Part shown: piece after piece, positions 51,160 to 62,697 of the stretch
How positions within the stretch are numbered: the first letter of the stretch is position 1
How the letters are laid out: every line of letters begins with the position of its first letter
Origin: Physcia stellaris
Taxonomy: Eukaryota > Ascomycota > Lecanoromycetes > Caliciales > Physciaceae
DNA length: 64,000 bases
Direction of reading: 5' to 3'
NCBI GenBank assembly: GCA_018902385.1
Contig: JABSSW010000033.1
Span: forward strand, 248,001-312,000
The notes under the pieces: model-generated
What the model was told of the DNA's origin: nothing
What the model saw: only the letters and a program-made list of their open reading frames with translations
Databases searched by the model: none
Position numbers and translations under genes: made by a program

Positions 51160-54100
51160 TTATTTTTTTTTTTCGCGAACGTCGTTTCGACGATTCGTTG
51201 TTGTTTCGAAATTGAAAAATCTTGTTGAGAATTTTGTTGACTCATTTGAATGTTTGCAAAATTCAAAAATTTCACGATTATCATTTTTCATTTTCAAATG
51301 TTTCGTTATTGTTTCAAAGCTCGATAAAATATGACAACAATTTTTGAAAATATTTTTGACACGATTCAATTTTAAATGCAACGTAAATTTTGACTGTAAA
51401 TAACATCGAAACGATAACGAAAACTAAAAACTGCGAAAACGTTGCGAGAATGAAATCGAAATGAATGTATTGAATTCGAAATTTTCAAATTTTAATCGAA
51501 TGTAATCTCGATTAATGTCAACATGACGATTTTTTCGAAAACGACGACGATTCGCGAAAAAATTTGATTCGTTAACAACGTTTTGAAATATTGAAATCAA
51601 CGTTTTGAACGATTTTAAATTTGCAATTATGAAATGAATGCGATAAAAATCGTTTATTACGTCGCAAACATTATCAAATTTTTCGTTATCGACATAATAT
51701 TATGTTCGATTATGCGATCAATTCGATCAATTGACACGATATTGAAAACGATTGTAATAATATCGAAATTTCAAAATATCGTTCATTTTTCATTCGAGAT
51801 TTTGGTTGATTATGACAAAATCAAAAAATTCATTGATTTGATTTTCGAATGAATCACGAAAATTTTGCGCAAAAATCAACAATGAAACATATCGTAAATA
51901 TGCATGATTTCAAACAATTCGAATCGATATGAATTGTTCATACGTTGTAATATTTTGTAAAAATTTAATTTTTTGTCATCGAATTTGTCAAACGATTTGA
52001 TCGTTTTGATGTTTCGTCGATCGAAAAAAACGAAATTTTTTCGACGTATTTTACGATTTTTCGATGTTTGTTGATTTGAATTATTATACGTTTTTAAATC
52101 ATTTTTGCATGATTTCGTACGTAATTGAAAATATTTTGCATCGTGTCGATAATATTTTTTGTTTTGATGATCAAAAATCGTTTTTTCGTTGTAACATACG
52201 AAATAAAATTTGATGAAAAATTTATACGAAAATGAAAATTTTTATTGATGAAAAATGAAAATAATTTTGTTGTTGCAAATATTGCGTTGTTGTTTGCAAA
52301 TTCGATCATGAACAATCAAACGTTTTAATCGTTTTGCATGTAATTGCAATATTGTCGCAATTGTTTTTCGATATTTTGATTGATTTTTTCGATTTGCTCA
52401 TCGATTTTTGAATGAAAAACGATGAAAAATTTACATTTGATGTCGAGAATTCGACAAAATGTTTGTCAAACGAACGATATGAATTGAAAATCTCGATCAA
52501 ACGTTATCGAGAAAAATAATTCATGTGTACGAAATACGTAATTGATGAATATTTTGATTGTGATTTTAACATTGATATTTTCGTCGTCGACGATACAAAA
52601 TACGTAATGACGTTTTTTGTTAAATTTGTCAATTATCGTGCATATGACATTATGATCGTGAACGTCGAACAATTCGATGATGAAATTCATTGATATGTTT
52701 ATTCAACGTTGCAAAAATATGATCAAAAAATAAATAAATCATTTTTGCGATTTTTGAAAATTTTCGTGCGTTAACATTCATAACAATTACGTACGTATCG
52801 ACAAATCGTTTTGCGCATATTGAATCAATAATAATCGCGACGTATAAAATTTTTCATGCGATTAAAATTTGAATGTTTCGAAACAGAAAATTCATGAATT
52901 TTTTTGAAAAAATCAACGAGTAAAAAAGCATCGACGAGCATTCAAAATCGATTTTTTCAATACAAAACGTCGTTTTTTTCAATGCAATTTCGTAAATCCA
53001 TTTCATTCATTGAAATGAAATTTTGCTCGATGATTTCACGATAAATCGTGCAATCATCGTCAATTTTGTTGACAACAAAAACTCGTTCATAAATAGATTC
53101 GTCAATTTTCATCGCGTGAATTTCGAATCGTTTCGAAATAAACAATATTTGTTTTCGATATTGATGTCGTTCGTCAATATCGTTTTTTGATTGTAAATCA
53201 AACATACGAATTAAAACATTTGTTTTAACGTTTTGAATTTCGAATTGAAATTGAATGACAATATTGAATTTCGAGAAAGTTTCTGCTCAACGAGTTTGAC
53301 GAGAAATTAGTTTTTTTGACGTCATAAAAATTTTCAAATTTTTGTGATCGATAAAAATTTTGATCGATTTTTCAATGTTTTCAAACTCAAAACGTCAATG
53401 TTTTAGACAACGAATAATAATCAACAATTTTTTGTTATAAATTTCGTAATTGCATTCGATTGAAATCATGTTGCGATTATAAAAAACAACGAAATACAAA
53501 ATTTTTTCGTCGTCGTATTGAAATAATATTTTCGCATTGACGTAATTAAAAAAATCAATTTTCAAAATGATTTGTTTGATTCGATCGTAATGTCGTAATA
53601 TGAAAATTTCGATCATCGTTTTTTTGAAAAAATTGAAAATTTTTCGATTTCAACAATTCATTCGAAATTCACGAATTTTTTGATCATTCAGTGAAAATTC
53701 GAATTTTTTTCGAAAAATCACGAATGAATCGTTTGTAAAAATTGACGAAATTCACGAAAATTTGCATTTTTTTCAAATTTGTAAAACGTTTTCAATTGAC
53801 AATGATTTTTATTTTTTTCGAATTCATGCGAAAATCATTTATCGATAATATAACGTTCAAAAATGTTATTTTTTTTTGAAAAATTCGCATTTCTCAATAT
53901 TCATTTGTAATTCGATTTTTTTGAATTTTTTCAACATTTTACGAACGTGAACGATGTGTTTTTTCTTGAATTTGTTGTAAATGAAAATATCATTTAAATA
54001 GATTTGACAGAAATCGTTCAAAAAATTGAACAACAAATCGTTCATGTAATGTTGTCAATTCGCGAATTCGTTGATCAATTCGAAAAATAATATTCGATAT

Positions 54101-57100
54101 TTGTACGATTTCATGAAGATAACGAATGTGATGAATTTTTCATTTTTTTCACTCATTCGAAATTTGTTGAAAATCGATATGATATTCAGTTTGATCAAAT
54201 ATTTGCAATTTTGCATTTTAATTAAAAATTTTTCGATCAAAAAAATGAAATATCGATTGCGTTTTGTGATGTAATTAAATCGTCGATAATTCACACACAA
54301 ACGTAATTGATCATTTAATTTGATTGCAAATAAAACGAACGAAACGTATGTTGTTTGATTGAATACGATGAAATTTTTTGAAAATTATTTTTCAAATATT
54401 TTTGAATTTTGAAATTTGAATTCGAACAAAAATGTATTCGATTTCGAAACAATGTATTGTTATCGTTTAAAAATTCGATTTTGTGATCGTAAATTCGATG
54501 CGACGACAATTCAATTGTTTTTTGAAAATCGAATATTTTTGACAAATGTTTGAATATTTCGATATTTTTTTCATTATACGTTCAAAAATCGATTTGATTT
54601 GTTCGTGTTTCAGAATTTTTTGATCATGACGACAATTTTCAACGATTCAAAATTTGTTCGCAATGTTTTGAATGCGAAATCGATTTGATTGATCGTAATG
54701 AAAAAACATTGCATTTTTTGTTTTCGATTTTTGAAATCGACGAATAAACAAAAAAATCGCATCAATCATCGCGATATTCATCGAATCGTTTGAATTCAAT
54801 TTCGAAAATGAAAAAATTTCGAATTGTTGTTTTTTGATTTTTCAACATTTGTTGCGTTGTTTTTTCAAAAATTTTTTTGACGAATGTCGCTTTCGTAATC
54901 GTTGTGATATCAATTTTTGAATGATTTGATTCAACGACGAACGATTCGTCATTTTGATCGATTTTCGAATGAATAAAACAATCGAAACATTTTAAATCGA
55001 ATACGTTTGATTCGTTTTGTACATAAAACGTTGAAAAACTAAATTGCGAACGAAATAAAATCGTATATCGAAATTTTATTGCAACAATATGTTTCGCATT
55101 ATTTGTTTTCGATAAAAAAACATCGCGACGTCAATTAAATACGTTTTATCGACGATTTGAATCAAAAATTTTCAAACGTCGAGTTTGCATTCTTTGATGA
55201 ATATATTGTCATAATGATTACATTTGAACGATTTGAAAATCAATTTATCGTAAATTATATTCAAAATAATTTCATATTTGTTTATTCACGATTTTTCTAA
55301 AATTATCGAATGATTGTTCAAATCGATGATAAACAAAAAAACTGTCAATTCGAAATGCAAATCAATTGTCAACTTGAAATAAATGACATGAATTATTGAA
55401 AAAATTTGACGATCGTCAAATTCGATAATGAATTTCGATTTTAATAAAAATACGAAATTTATGTTCAACATGTTGCATACAAATTGCGCAATTTTTCTAT
55501 TAATGAAAACATAATCAATTGCATCAATGTTTATTAAAATTTTTAATTTATGTTTATTATCGTTGAATGACAACGTACAATTAATGATTAAAAATAATTT
55601 GACAAAAAAATCAAACAATTCGTCATGATGAATAAAGAAAATTTTTAAACATTCATCAATCGCGTTTTTGATGTGAATTATCAATTTTTCGAATCAAATT
55701 CGTTCGATTCGTTGATCATGTTCATGTAAAACATTTGCATTTTGTGTCAATGACGTTTTTGATGTTTGTAAACGTTCGAATATTTTTTTTATACGTGATC
55801 GATTTCATCACACGTGAAACATTTATTCGTGACGATTAATTTGTCGATCATCGAATCACGAATTTTAATTTCAACGTTGAAATGAAAATAAATTGTAAAT
55901 TTCACGAAAAAAATCGAAATGACAAATTTCGTAAAAAACATCGAAATCGAAACGACAAAAATTGATTTGAATTGAAACAATTCAAAACGTTGTTGACGTG
56001 TCGCGATTTTTTTTTTTCGAAAATTCGATTGTCGATTGTATATTTGTTGCAAAATGATTCGAATTTCATCGAACGTGATGAATTCACGTGAATATACATT
56101 TATCGTTTTTTTCAAATTTCAAAAAATTTTGTTCATCAATTTTTCGATTTTGATGATTTCGCTATAATCAATTGAATTGTTAAAACGAAAAAAAATGAAA
56201 TAAAAAAATTGAAAATTTTGAATATTCATGATCAATGTTCGAAATTGATTACGCATATTGCGTTTGAAATCAAAATTTTCGTAAATAATGTTCAAAAATT
56301 TCAACATCATATGTCAAATTTTGAAATGATTCATATCAATATCACGAATCGATTGTATGTGATCATCGATATCATTTTCAATTCAATCAATCACAATAAT
56401 GATTGCGATCATGTTCGTGTCGTAATGATCAACGTTGATCGTCATTTTATCGTGTATTTTTGTTTTTCAAACACGTCAAATGAATTTTATTTCATCGATG
56501 AATTTAAAAAATTTGAATGTGTTTTGAAACGTCGTTTGTTTTTTTGAAAAAAATTAATTACGTTGATTTTATCGTCGTTTTTTTCATCGTCGACGTCAAA
56601 ATTTCGTGCACGATCGCGAATTTTGATCAACAAAACGTCGTGATTTTTTTTCAAAAAAATGTAATTTTTTTGTTTGATCAAAAATAAATCACGTTGTTTT
56701 TCGTATTCGTTTTTCAAAATATTCAATTTTCGACGAATTTTATTTAATTCGACATTCGTATTGATCAGTTCGTCACGATCGACGTTGACAATATTGTACA
56801 AATTTTGATATTGAATCAAAACGTTCAAATAGTTATCACGATCGATGCGTAATCGATCAAATTTCTTTAAAAAATCGACGACTTTATGATTGACTCATCA
56901 TTTCAATTGATCGATGATGACGATATTCAAAAAATGAATGATTTCGTCATTTTTCATTTTTATGAACTCGATCGTTGATACAAATCGACGACGTTTGAAT
57001 TGATCAACGAAATTTTCGTCAAAAAAATTGTCGTTAATTTCATGCAACATACGATTCACGTTGACACGTAACGTTTTAAAACGTTGTTTCATCGAAATAA

Positions 57101-57417
57101 AAAATTCGAAAAAAATTGTTTCGTGATGATTTCGAATCATAATTGAAAATGAAAAATTGAAAATGATAAAAAAAAATTAATCGTGTCAATTTTCGTTTTC
57201 TATCGTCGATTGCGTGAAAATTCGATTTGTTATTTCACGATTTTTTCGTCAAATGTCTCGTCAGAAAAATTTTTTGATCGTTTGTTTGATCAACAGAATT
57301 TTTCGTCGTTTGTCTCGTCAAAAGAATTTAATCGATTTGAAATTTTATTTTTGAGCGTTCGCGTATCACGACGAGCGATAAAAATTGAAAATTTATTGTA
57401 ATATCATGAATTTTGTT

Positions 57418-57625
57418 TGAATAAACGTATTATTGATTAATTAAACGAAAACAATAAATTTGCAAAAACAAATAAATACAAAATGTTGAAATTGCAAACA
57501 ATGTGCGACGTCAAATTTCAAATCACGTTAATTTTAACGTAAAATTAAAACATAGTTCGTTGCTCGATCACATATCATATTCATTATCTATTTGTCAAAT
57601 CTATTTGTCAGACATGCTCGTAACA
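57418..57625. repeat. LTR (right) of Ty3/gypsy element D
   Basis: 208 bp, partner of 50952-51159, ending CATGCTCGTAACA. Confidence 0.85.
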
Positions 57626-58506
57626 ATAAGCAGAAAGTTTGATTTTCAAACGTCTTTTATCGCTTTGTAAATTTTTTTTTTCATCATTTTCGCGATTTTT
57701 CGAATTTTCTTTCAAATAGATTGCAATCTGTTCTTCAAAAAATTTCATACGTTTTTTATCGAATGCAAATAAAACGAATTCGACGATCAATCAATGATGA
57801 ATATATCAAAATTTTCACGAATTGATTTCAGAAATTTTGCAACTTTTTGATGCGATTCAACATTGTTTTCGATTAATCAAATTTTTCGTTCAGAATTTCG
57901 TTCTTTTATTTTCAAATAGAATTTATGAATGTAAAACGTGACGATTTCATTGATGTACTTTTCATCAATAATGTCGTAATTTCGATCAATGAACATAATG
58001 TCGTTTTTTTTGAAAATTTGATTAATGATTTTTTTGCGTTTGCAATTTTTTTGTTTTGTTTCGTCGCGATTTTTGCGTTTCTCGTTGAATTGAATTATCG
58101 AGCGATTAATTTTTTAATTTTTGTTAGTAATTTTTTAGCAAAATCGAGAAGAAATTTTTACATGAAATTTGTTGTATGCTCAAATTTCTGAAATTTCGAC
58201 GTTTTTTCGATTTTTCGCAATTTTCTTTTTCAATTGTTGATTTTTCAAAACATTTTCGAAATCAGTTTTTCGTTTTTTTTTTTCGATTTTAGTTTTTTAA
58301 TTATGATAAAATTTCATGCGAGTTTCAATTGATATACAGTTTCATTGCATTATTGTGAACTCGATAATGTTTTGAAATATATTATAGTTCTCGACGAATG
58401 TGTTTTTTGATCGAATAACGTTTTCAAAATTCGATTTAACGTTCATTTCATGAAAAATTTCGTTTGTACAAATGAAAACGATTTTTTCGTTTACTTTTTT
58501 CATACA

Positions 58507-59004
58507 TCAGTCGCAAAAATTCTTTTTTTCTTTGTCATGTTCGACATCAATACGAGATTTTTTTGCAACTCGTTCACGCATCAATTCGTTCATTTCATAA
58601 TTTTTTTCATCGAGATGTTGATGTTCATGCTGTATGCGTTCAATCAAAAAACGAGAAAATCTTTTTTTGTCGAAAATATCAACGTTTTTCTGATTCATTA
58701 CAGCAATGTATGATTGCATGTTAAAATGTTTCAACATAATTTTTTTGATTTTTGTTGACGTCACACTATCATTTTTTACACGTGTAAATCGTTCAGTACG
58801 CTTAACGTTTTCGCAATTCTGAAATAAATCGTTAAAATCATCATTTTCAACTCGAAATCGAGTTTTTTTGTAAATGTTTTTTGCGATCAGTTTTTTCACT
58901 CTCGTTTTCGTTTCAATTTTTTCAAAATTTGAGTCGTAAAGACAGTGATTTGTAATGATGACACAGCGAAACGCATAAATAATTTCAGGATCGTGTGAAG
59001 TCAT
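58507..59004 (-). pseudogene. open reading frame of the unknown TIR element (165 residues, unrecognised)
   Basis: Begins MTSHDPEIIYAFRCVIITNH at 59004 and continues through charged, helical sequence (RRERVAKKSR-like segments, QHEHQHLDEKNYEMNELMRE). 165 codons without a stop is notable in DNA this heavily mutated. It is followed by more sequence of the same character that contains stops. No catalytic motif is recognised; it could be the N-terminal DNA-binding part of a transposase. Confidence 0.4.
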
Positions 59005-59054
59005 GATAACAATTAATATGATTTGAATTCAGGAGGTTTGTTTATTGTTTTGGT

Positions 59055-59118
59055 TTACAAGCGGGGAGAAATGTCAACCCTAACCCTAATTTAAGCTCAC
59101 TTTTGGGCGTCGCGAGTA
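59055..59118. repeat. right inverted terminal repeat of AT-rich block 2, with telomere-like motif
   Basis: Contains CCCTAACCCTAA at 59078-59089, then AAGCTCACTTTTGGGCGTCG and CGAGTA. It is the inverse partner of 50246-50310. Confidence 0.75.
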
Positions 59119-59566
59119 CATTTCTCCGTCGCCGAGTCAACCTGTGAACTCCGGCCCAACTTTGTCTCGGGCCGTGTAGCCGAAGCGTCGTAGGGCTCGG
59201 GCTTCTCTTCTACATGGCGAGAAATGCTGGCTTTTAGGCTAGCCAGGGGTCTGATTAACTGAGACAAGCCCAACTCCTCCCCAAGATCTGTACTGCAGGC
59301 TGGAAACTTCCCTCAAGCCTCGAAATGGTCGGTGCCTTTTCGCACGTAATTCTTCTCGGTGGTTTTTCCGCTGTAATTTCTGGGACTTAAGAGCGAAGCC
59401 TTCCATGCATATTCTTCCTAGTTTCGCGCCCCACTAACTTCTGAAGTATTGTCCTACTCCACGAGTTTGGAAAGCAGTGAGACTAGGCCGTGTTGCGCCA
59501 ATTTTTCGAAAGCGCTGATTGGTTGTCGCATTTTGGACTACGAAATTCTCCAAGCAAAGAATCGCA
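59119..59566. other. intergenic region and presumed promoter of the efflux pump gene
   Basis: About 450 bases of GC-balanced DNA with no supported gene. Confidence 0.5.
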
Positions 59567-61384
59567 ATGGCAGCTCGCCCTATTTCATCGCAGTCGTTGC
59601 ACATCCAAGAAAAAGGACCGTCCTCGCCATCTACACCCTCTGGGACCAGCGATGACCAAGACGTTGAGGCTGCCACCATTTCCCCACCATCTCCTGAGGA
59701 AGACCAACCTCCTCGAGATATCCATGGTTGGAAATGGGGATTTGCAGGTAATTCGAACAGCCATTCCAAAAAGACAAATTATTGATACCTGCTTCAACCA
59801 GTTGCGGCCATTTTATCCAGCGTATTCTTCTTCTCGCTTGATCAGACGATCGTGGCAGACATAATTCCACCCATAGTCAATCACTTCGGCGACGTGGGAA
59901 AGCTGCCATGGGTATCAGTCACCCTACTCCTTGCCTCTGCCGGGACCATCAACTTCTGGGCGAAAATGTACGGCCAATTCAATCCCAAGTGGCTCTACAT
60001 CTTCTGCGTCACGGGTTTCGAGGTCGGTTCTGCCGTGTGCGGCGCCGCGCCCTCGATGAATGCACTGATCATCGGGCGTGCAGTTGCTGGTCTCGCCGGT
60101 GCGGGCATGTATCTTGGCGTTATAATGTTTCTTTCCATCTTCACTACGCCTACCGAGCGCCCTACATATTTCGCCTTTCTCGGTGCGACCTTCGGATTAG
60201 GCACCGTACTTGGCCCCGTCGTAGGAGGCGCCTTCGCTGACAGCTCCGCCACGTGGCGTTGGGCCTTTTATATTAATCTCGTCATAGGTGGTATCTTTGC
60301 TCCAATCTATTTCCTGTACCTGCCATCCCGTGATCCCAGACCTGGTGCAACGCTGAGGCAACGACTAGTTGAGCTGGACATGGTTGGAACCCTCCTCCAG
60401 GTTGGGGCTTTCGTGTCTGGCATCTTGGCCGTATCTTTTGGAGGCGTCCTGTACGATTGGAACTCTGGTACTATTATTGGACTTTTCGTCTGCTCTGGTG
60501 TGCTCTTCATCGCCCTGGGCGTCCAACAGGAGTTCACCATCCTTACGACTGAAGCTCGCCGCGTGTTCCCCATAGAGTACGCCCGAAAGAAGGAGCTGGT
60601 CATCCTCTTTTCCCAAATCGCTGCCGGCAGCACCAACTCTTTCATTGCCATCTACTTCATCCCACTTTACTTCCAATTTGTTCAGCAGGACGAAGCTCTC
60701 CAAGCAGGGGTGCGTCTGCTACCATATATTATCCCTCTGGTGTTCGGTACAATGCTTAATGGCGCGCTGATGGAGAAGCTGAAGTACTACATGCCGTGGT
60801 TCCTCGTTGGAGGCCTCTTAGTGATCGTTTCAAATGCGATGCTTTATCACATCACCCTTACAATCAACGCGGGCTTCATATACGGAGCATTGGCTCTCGG
60901 GGGCCTGGGTACCGGTTTGTTCGTCAACGCACCCTTCGCGATCGCGCAGTGGCTTGTCCCGACTGAAGAACTTGCGCTAGCTGTTGGCTTTGTCAGCTGT
61001 GCACAGGTTGCAGGAGTGACCATCTCACTCTCGATAGGGAACGCAGTATTTCTAAATCTGGCCCAGAACTCGATTGAGAAGATCCTACCCGGTGCGTCCA
61101 AACTCAATGTGCAAGCGGCAATTTCAGGGACTGGAGGCTCTTTCCTCAAGACTTTGGATGAGGACAAGCAGAAGTTGGTGTTGGAAGCAATCATCGGAGC
61201 CATTCAAAAAGTCTTCATTCTCGGACTTGTCGCCGGGGTTCTCGCCGTCGTGCTCTCCGCCTTTATGAATCGTGGCGCGATCGATTTAACCCAGACGGCA
61301 ACGGGTGAGCAGACCGATAAGACCGGTCCCCCAGAGGACAAGCAGCGGAGTGAGGATGAGACGGCTGCTCCAAGGGCTTCATGA
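59567..61384 (+). CDS. MFS drug/toxin efflux pump, DHA14 type
   Basis: Two exons, 59567-59747 and 59802-61384, with a 54-nt GTAATT intron, give 587 residues. A cytosolic Ser/Pro-rich N-terminus of about 60 residues ends in HGWKWGFA. The 14-helix drug:proton antiporter signatures follow: SLDQTIVADIIPPI in helix 1, then LLLASAGTINFWAKMYGQFN with WLYIFCVTGFEVGSAVCGAA (motif A region), GRAVAGLAGAGMYLG, and the antiporter motif C stretch LGTVLGPVVGGAFADSSATW with RWAFYIN. A second half with GGLGTGLFVNAPFAIAQWL and an acidic tail completes it. Such pumps usually export secondary metabolites or xenobiotics, and they often sit in polyketide or peptide clusters; the PKS relic 9 kb away fits this. The frame is intact and codon use is GC-balanced, so it could still be expressed. 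Confidence 0.85.
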
Positions 61385-62697
61385 TGAAAAGGCAGTGACT
61401 ATCTTAATGCATTGATACCCTTTGTACAAGCGAGCGGTTGCGCATAGGTTGTGGAAATCGGCGCCATGGATGGTTTTTGGAGCTTTTCCTAGATATAGAT
61501 TTAAGAGGCAGATTGTTGCATGATCTTTCCCTAGTGGTATGCAGTGACTTTATCCCATGGTCTGGTGTGGGGCTATCTTGCCTCCCATGCATCGTTACCA
61601 ATACATCCACTTTGATAACACGCTTAGCCGTGCTTGGCACAAAGCATACGAAAATGACATGAACACAACATCATCTTTTGATTTCGTCTCAAGTCGGGTA
61701 AACGTCGATCTGTCGATGTATTCTAGAATTAGCATCATTTTTTACCAGACCATGGGGGAATTTTCGTGCGTGGGTGACCTTCATTGCTCTAGAGTGGAGT
61801 CAGTGCTATTCCACGACGATATTCCTAGGGGGAGTCATCAAACCTTCAACAGGATCTCCCATGCATGACACCGGGAAGGATGAGGAGACTGATCTTATAA
61901 CGGCGTAGCTGGGTCCTACAAGAAAGTAGCGATACCCTAGCATTTTCACAGCCGTTGGTAATCTTACCAGCCTACAGACCACAACGCACGATCATGCTCT
62001 TCAATTACTATGGATTGATGTGCCAAGTCAGGAAGTATGGAGTAAGCCCTTCCGAAAGCTCGGCATAATTTCTAGGGCGACGTGACATTGCCCACCTGCT
62101 CAAAGTGCTGGCTTCCATGGTCTTGCAATCAAGTGTCACCGATCTTGTAAACCAGTTTCTCGCCTCTAACCCTTGCATTGCGCATTTCATCGAAGCCTTT
62201 GCCAATGCCACCGGATATCAATCTGTGCTTTACTGATATCACCTTGCCTTCTTGCAACAATGTGTAAAACATACAGCAATCTCTTTCCTCAATATTTGAG
62301 TAATTCAGTCGGTTTTGTGTAAGATCAAGATTTTACCAACGATATATCAGTAGTGGGATTGAGAGAACGCCGAGTTGTATCATCTTCTTAAGCAGGGGAA
62401 GTTGCTAAATCCTAGGGAACCTGTACAGCAGCGAAAGACTGCAACGCTTAAAATGGGGATGGTAAAAGTGACATAACAGATGCCACAAAGTAAAAGCGAT
62501 TTGGTCAAGGCTGACATGGCAGGTTAGAATATTGGTGTTTGAAAAAGAATGCTTTGTGGTTCATACAATCATGCCCTTGCATCTCTTGAATATCCCTCTT
62601 CACTTCTGCCAACTTTCTCTACAGATTTAATCACACCAGGCTATGGGAGCACAGAAGCGACAATAGACGAACGCAGGAAAGGCAGCTGCATGACTCC
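61385..62697. other. intergenic region holding dispersed-element copy C
   Basis: No supported gene. Copy C of the dispersed element lies at 61554-61756; the rest shows nothing recognisable. Confidence 0.5.
61554..61756 (+). repeat. short dispersed element with inverted ends, copy C (best preserved)
   Basis: CCCATGGTCTGGT at 61554-61566 is the exact inverse of ACCAGACCATGGG at 61744-61756, a 13-bp perfect terminal inverted repeat around 203 bp. The interior frame reads without a stop through FDNTLSRAWHKAYENDM and SSFDFVSSRVNVDLSMYS, colinear with the other copies at the protein level. Confidence 0.7.

Larger units (their letters stand above)
50952..57625 (-). mobile_element. Ty3/gypsy LTR retrotransposon D, fossil
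   Basis: 6.67 kb with 208-bp LTRs (50952-51159 and 57418-57625). Read on the minus strand, it has the full Ty3/gypsy order: gag N-terminal helical part (about 56487-57140), gag CCHC knuckle region (55789-56115), aspartic protease region (55286-55684), reverse transcriptase (about 54055-54545), RNase H (53395-53616) and integrase (about 52466-53205). It is related to element A. No second element is inserted in it. It is heavily mutated with many breaks and inactive. A matching target duplication was not seen next to the LTRs. Confidence 0.85.
50246..59118. mobile_element. TIR-bounded unit of unknown family carrying a nested Ty3/gypsy element (AT-rich block 2)
   Basis: About 60-bp inverted ends enclose 8.87 kb. 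Removing the retrotransposon (50952-57625) leaves about 2.2 kb. On the right part, minus strand, an open stretch of 165 residues (58507-59004) begins about 50 bp inside the TIR and continues as a degraded frame toward 57.7 kb. It starts MTSHDPEIIYAFRCVIITNH and is rich in Lys, Arg, Glu and Asp; I do not recognise the family. The layout fits a DNA transposon with its protein read from the right end. Base composition is mutated like block 1. Confidence 0.55.

Noticed and set aside
28556-59075. Classical CpA-type RIP as the explanation for the AT-rich blocks
   Set aside because: CpA remains among the commonest cytosine contexts and ApT exceeds TpA in counted lines, opposite to the classical pattern.
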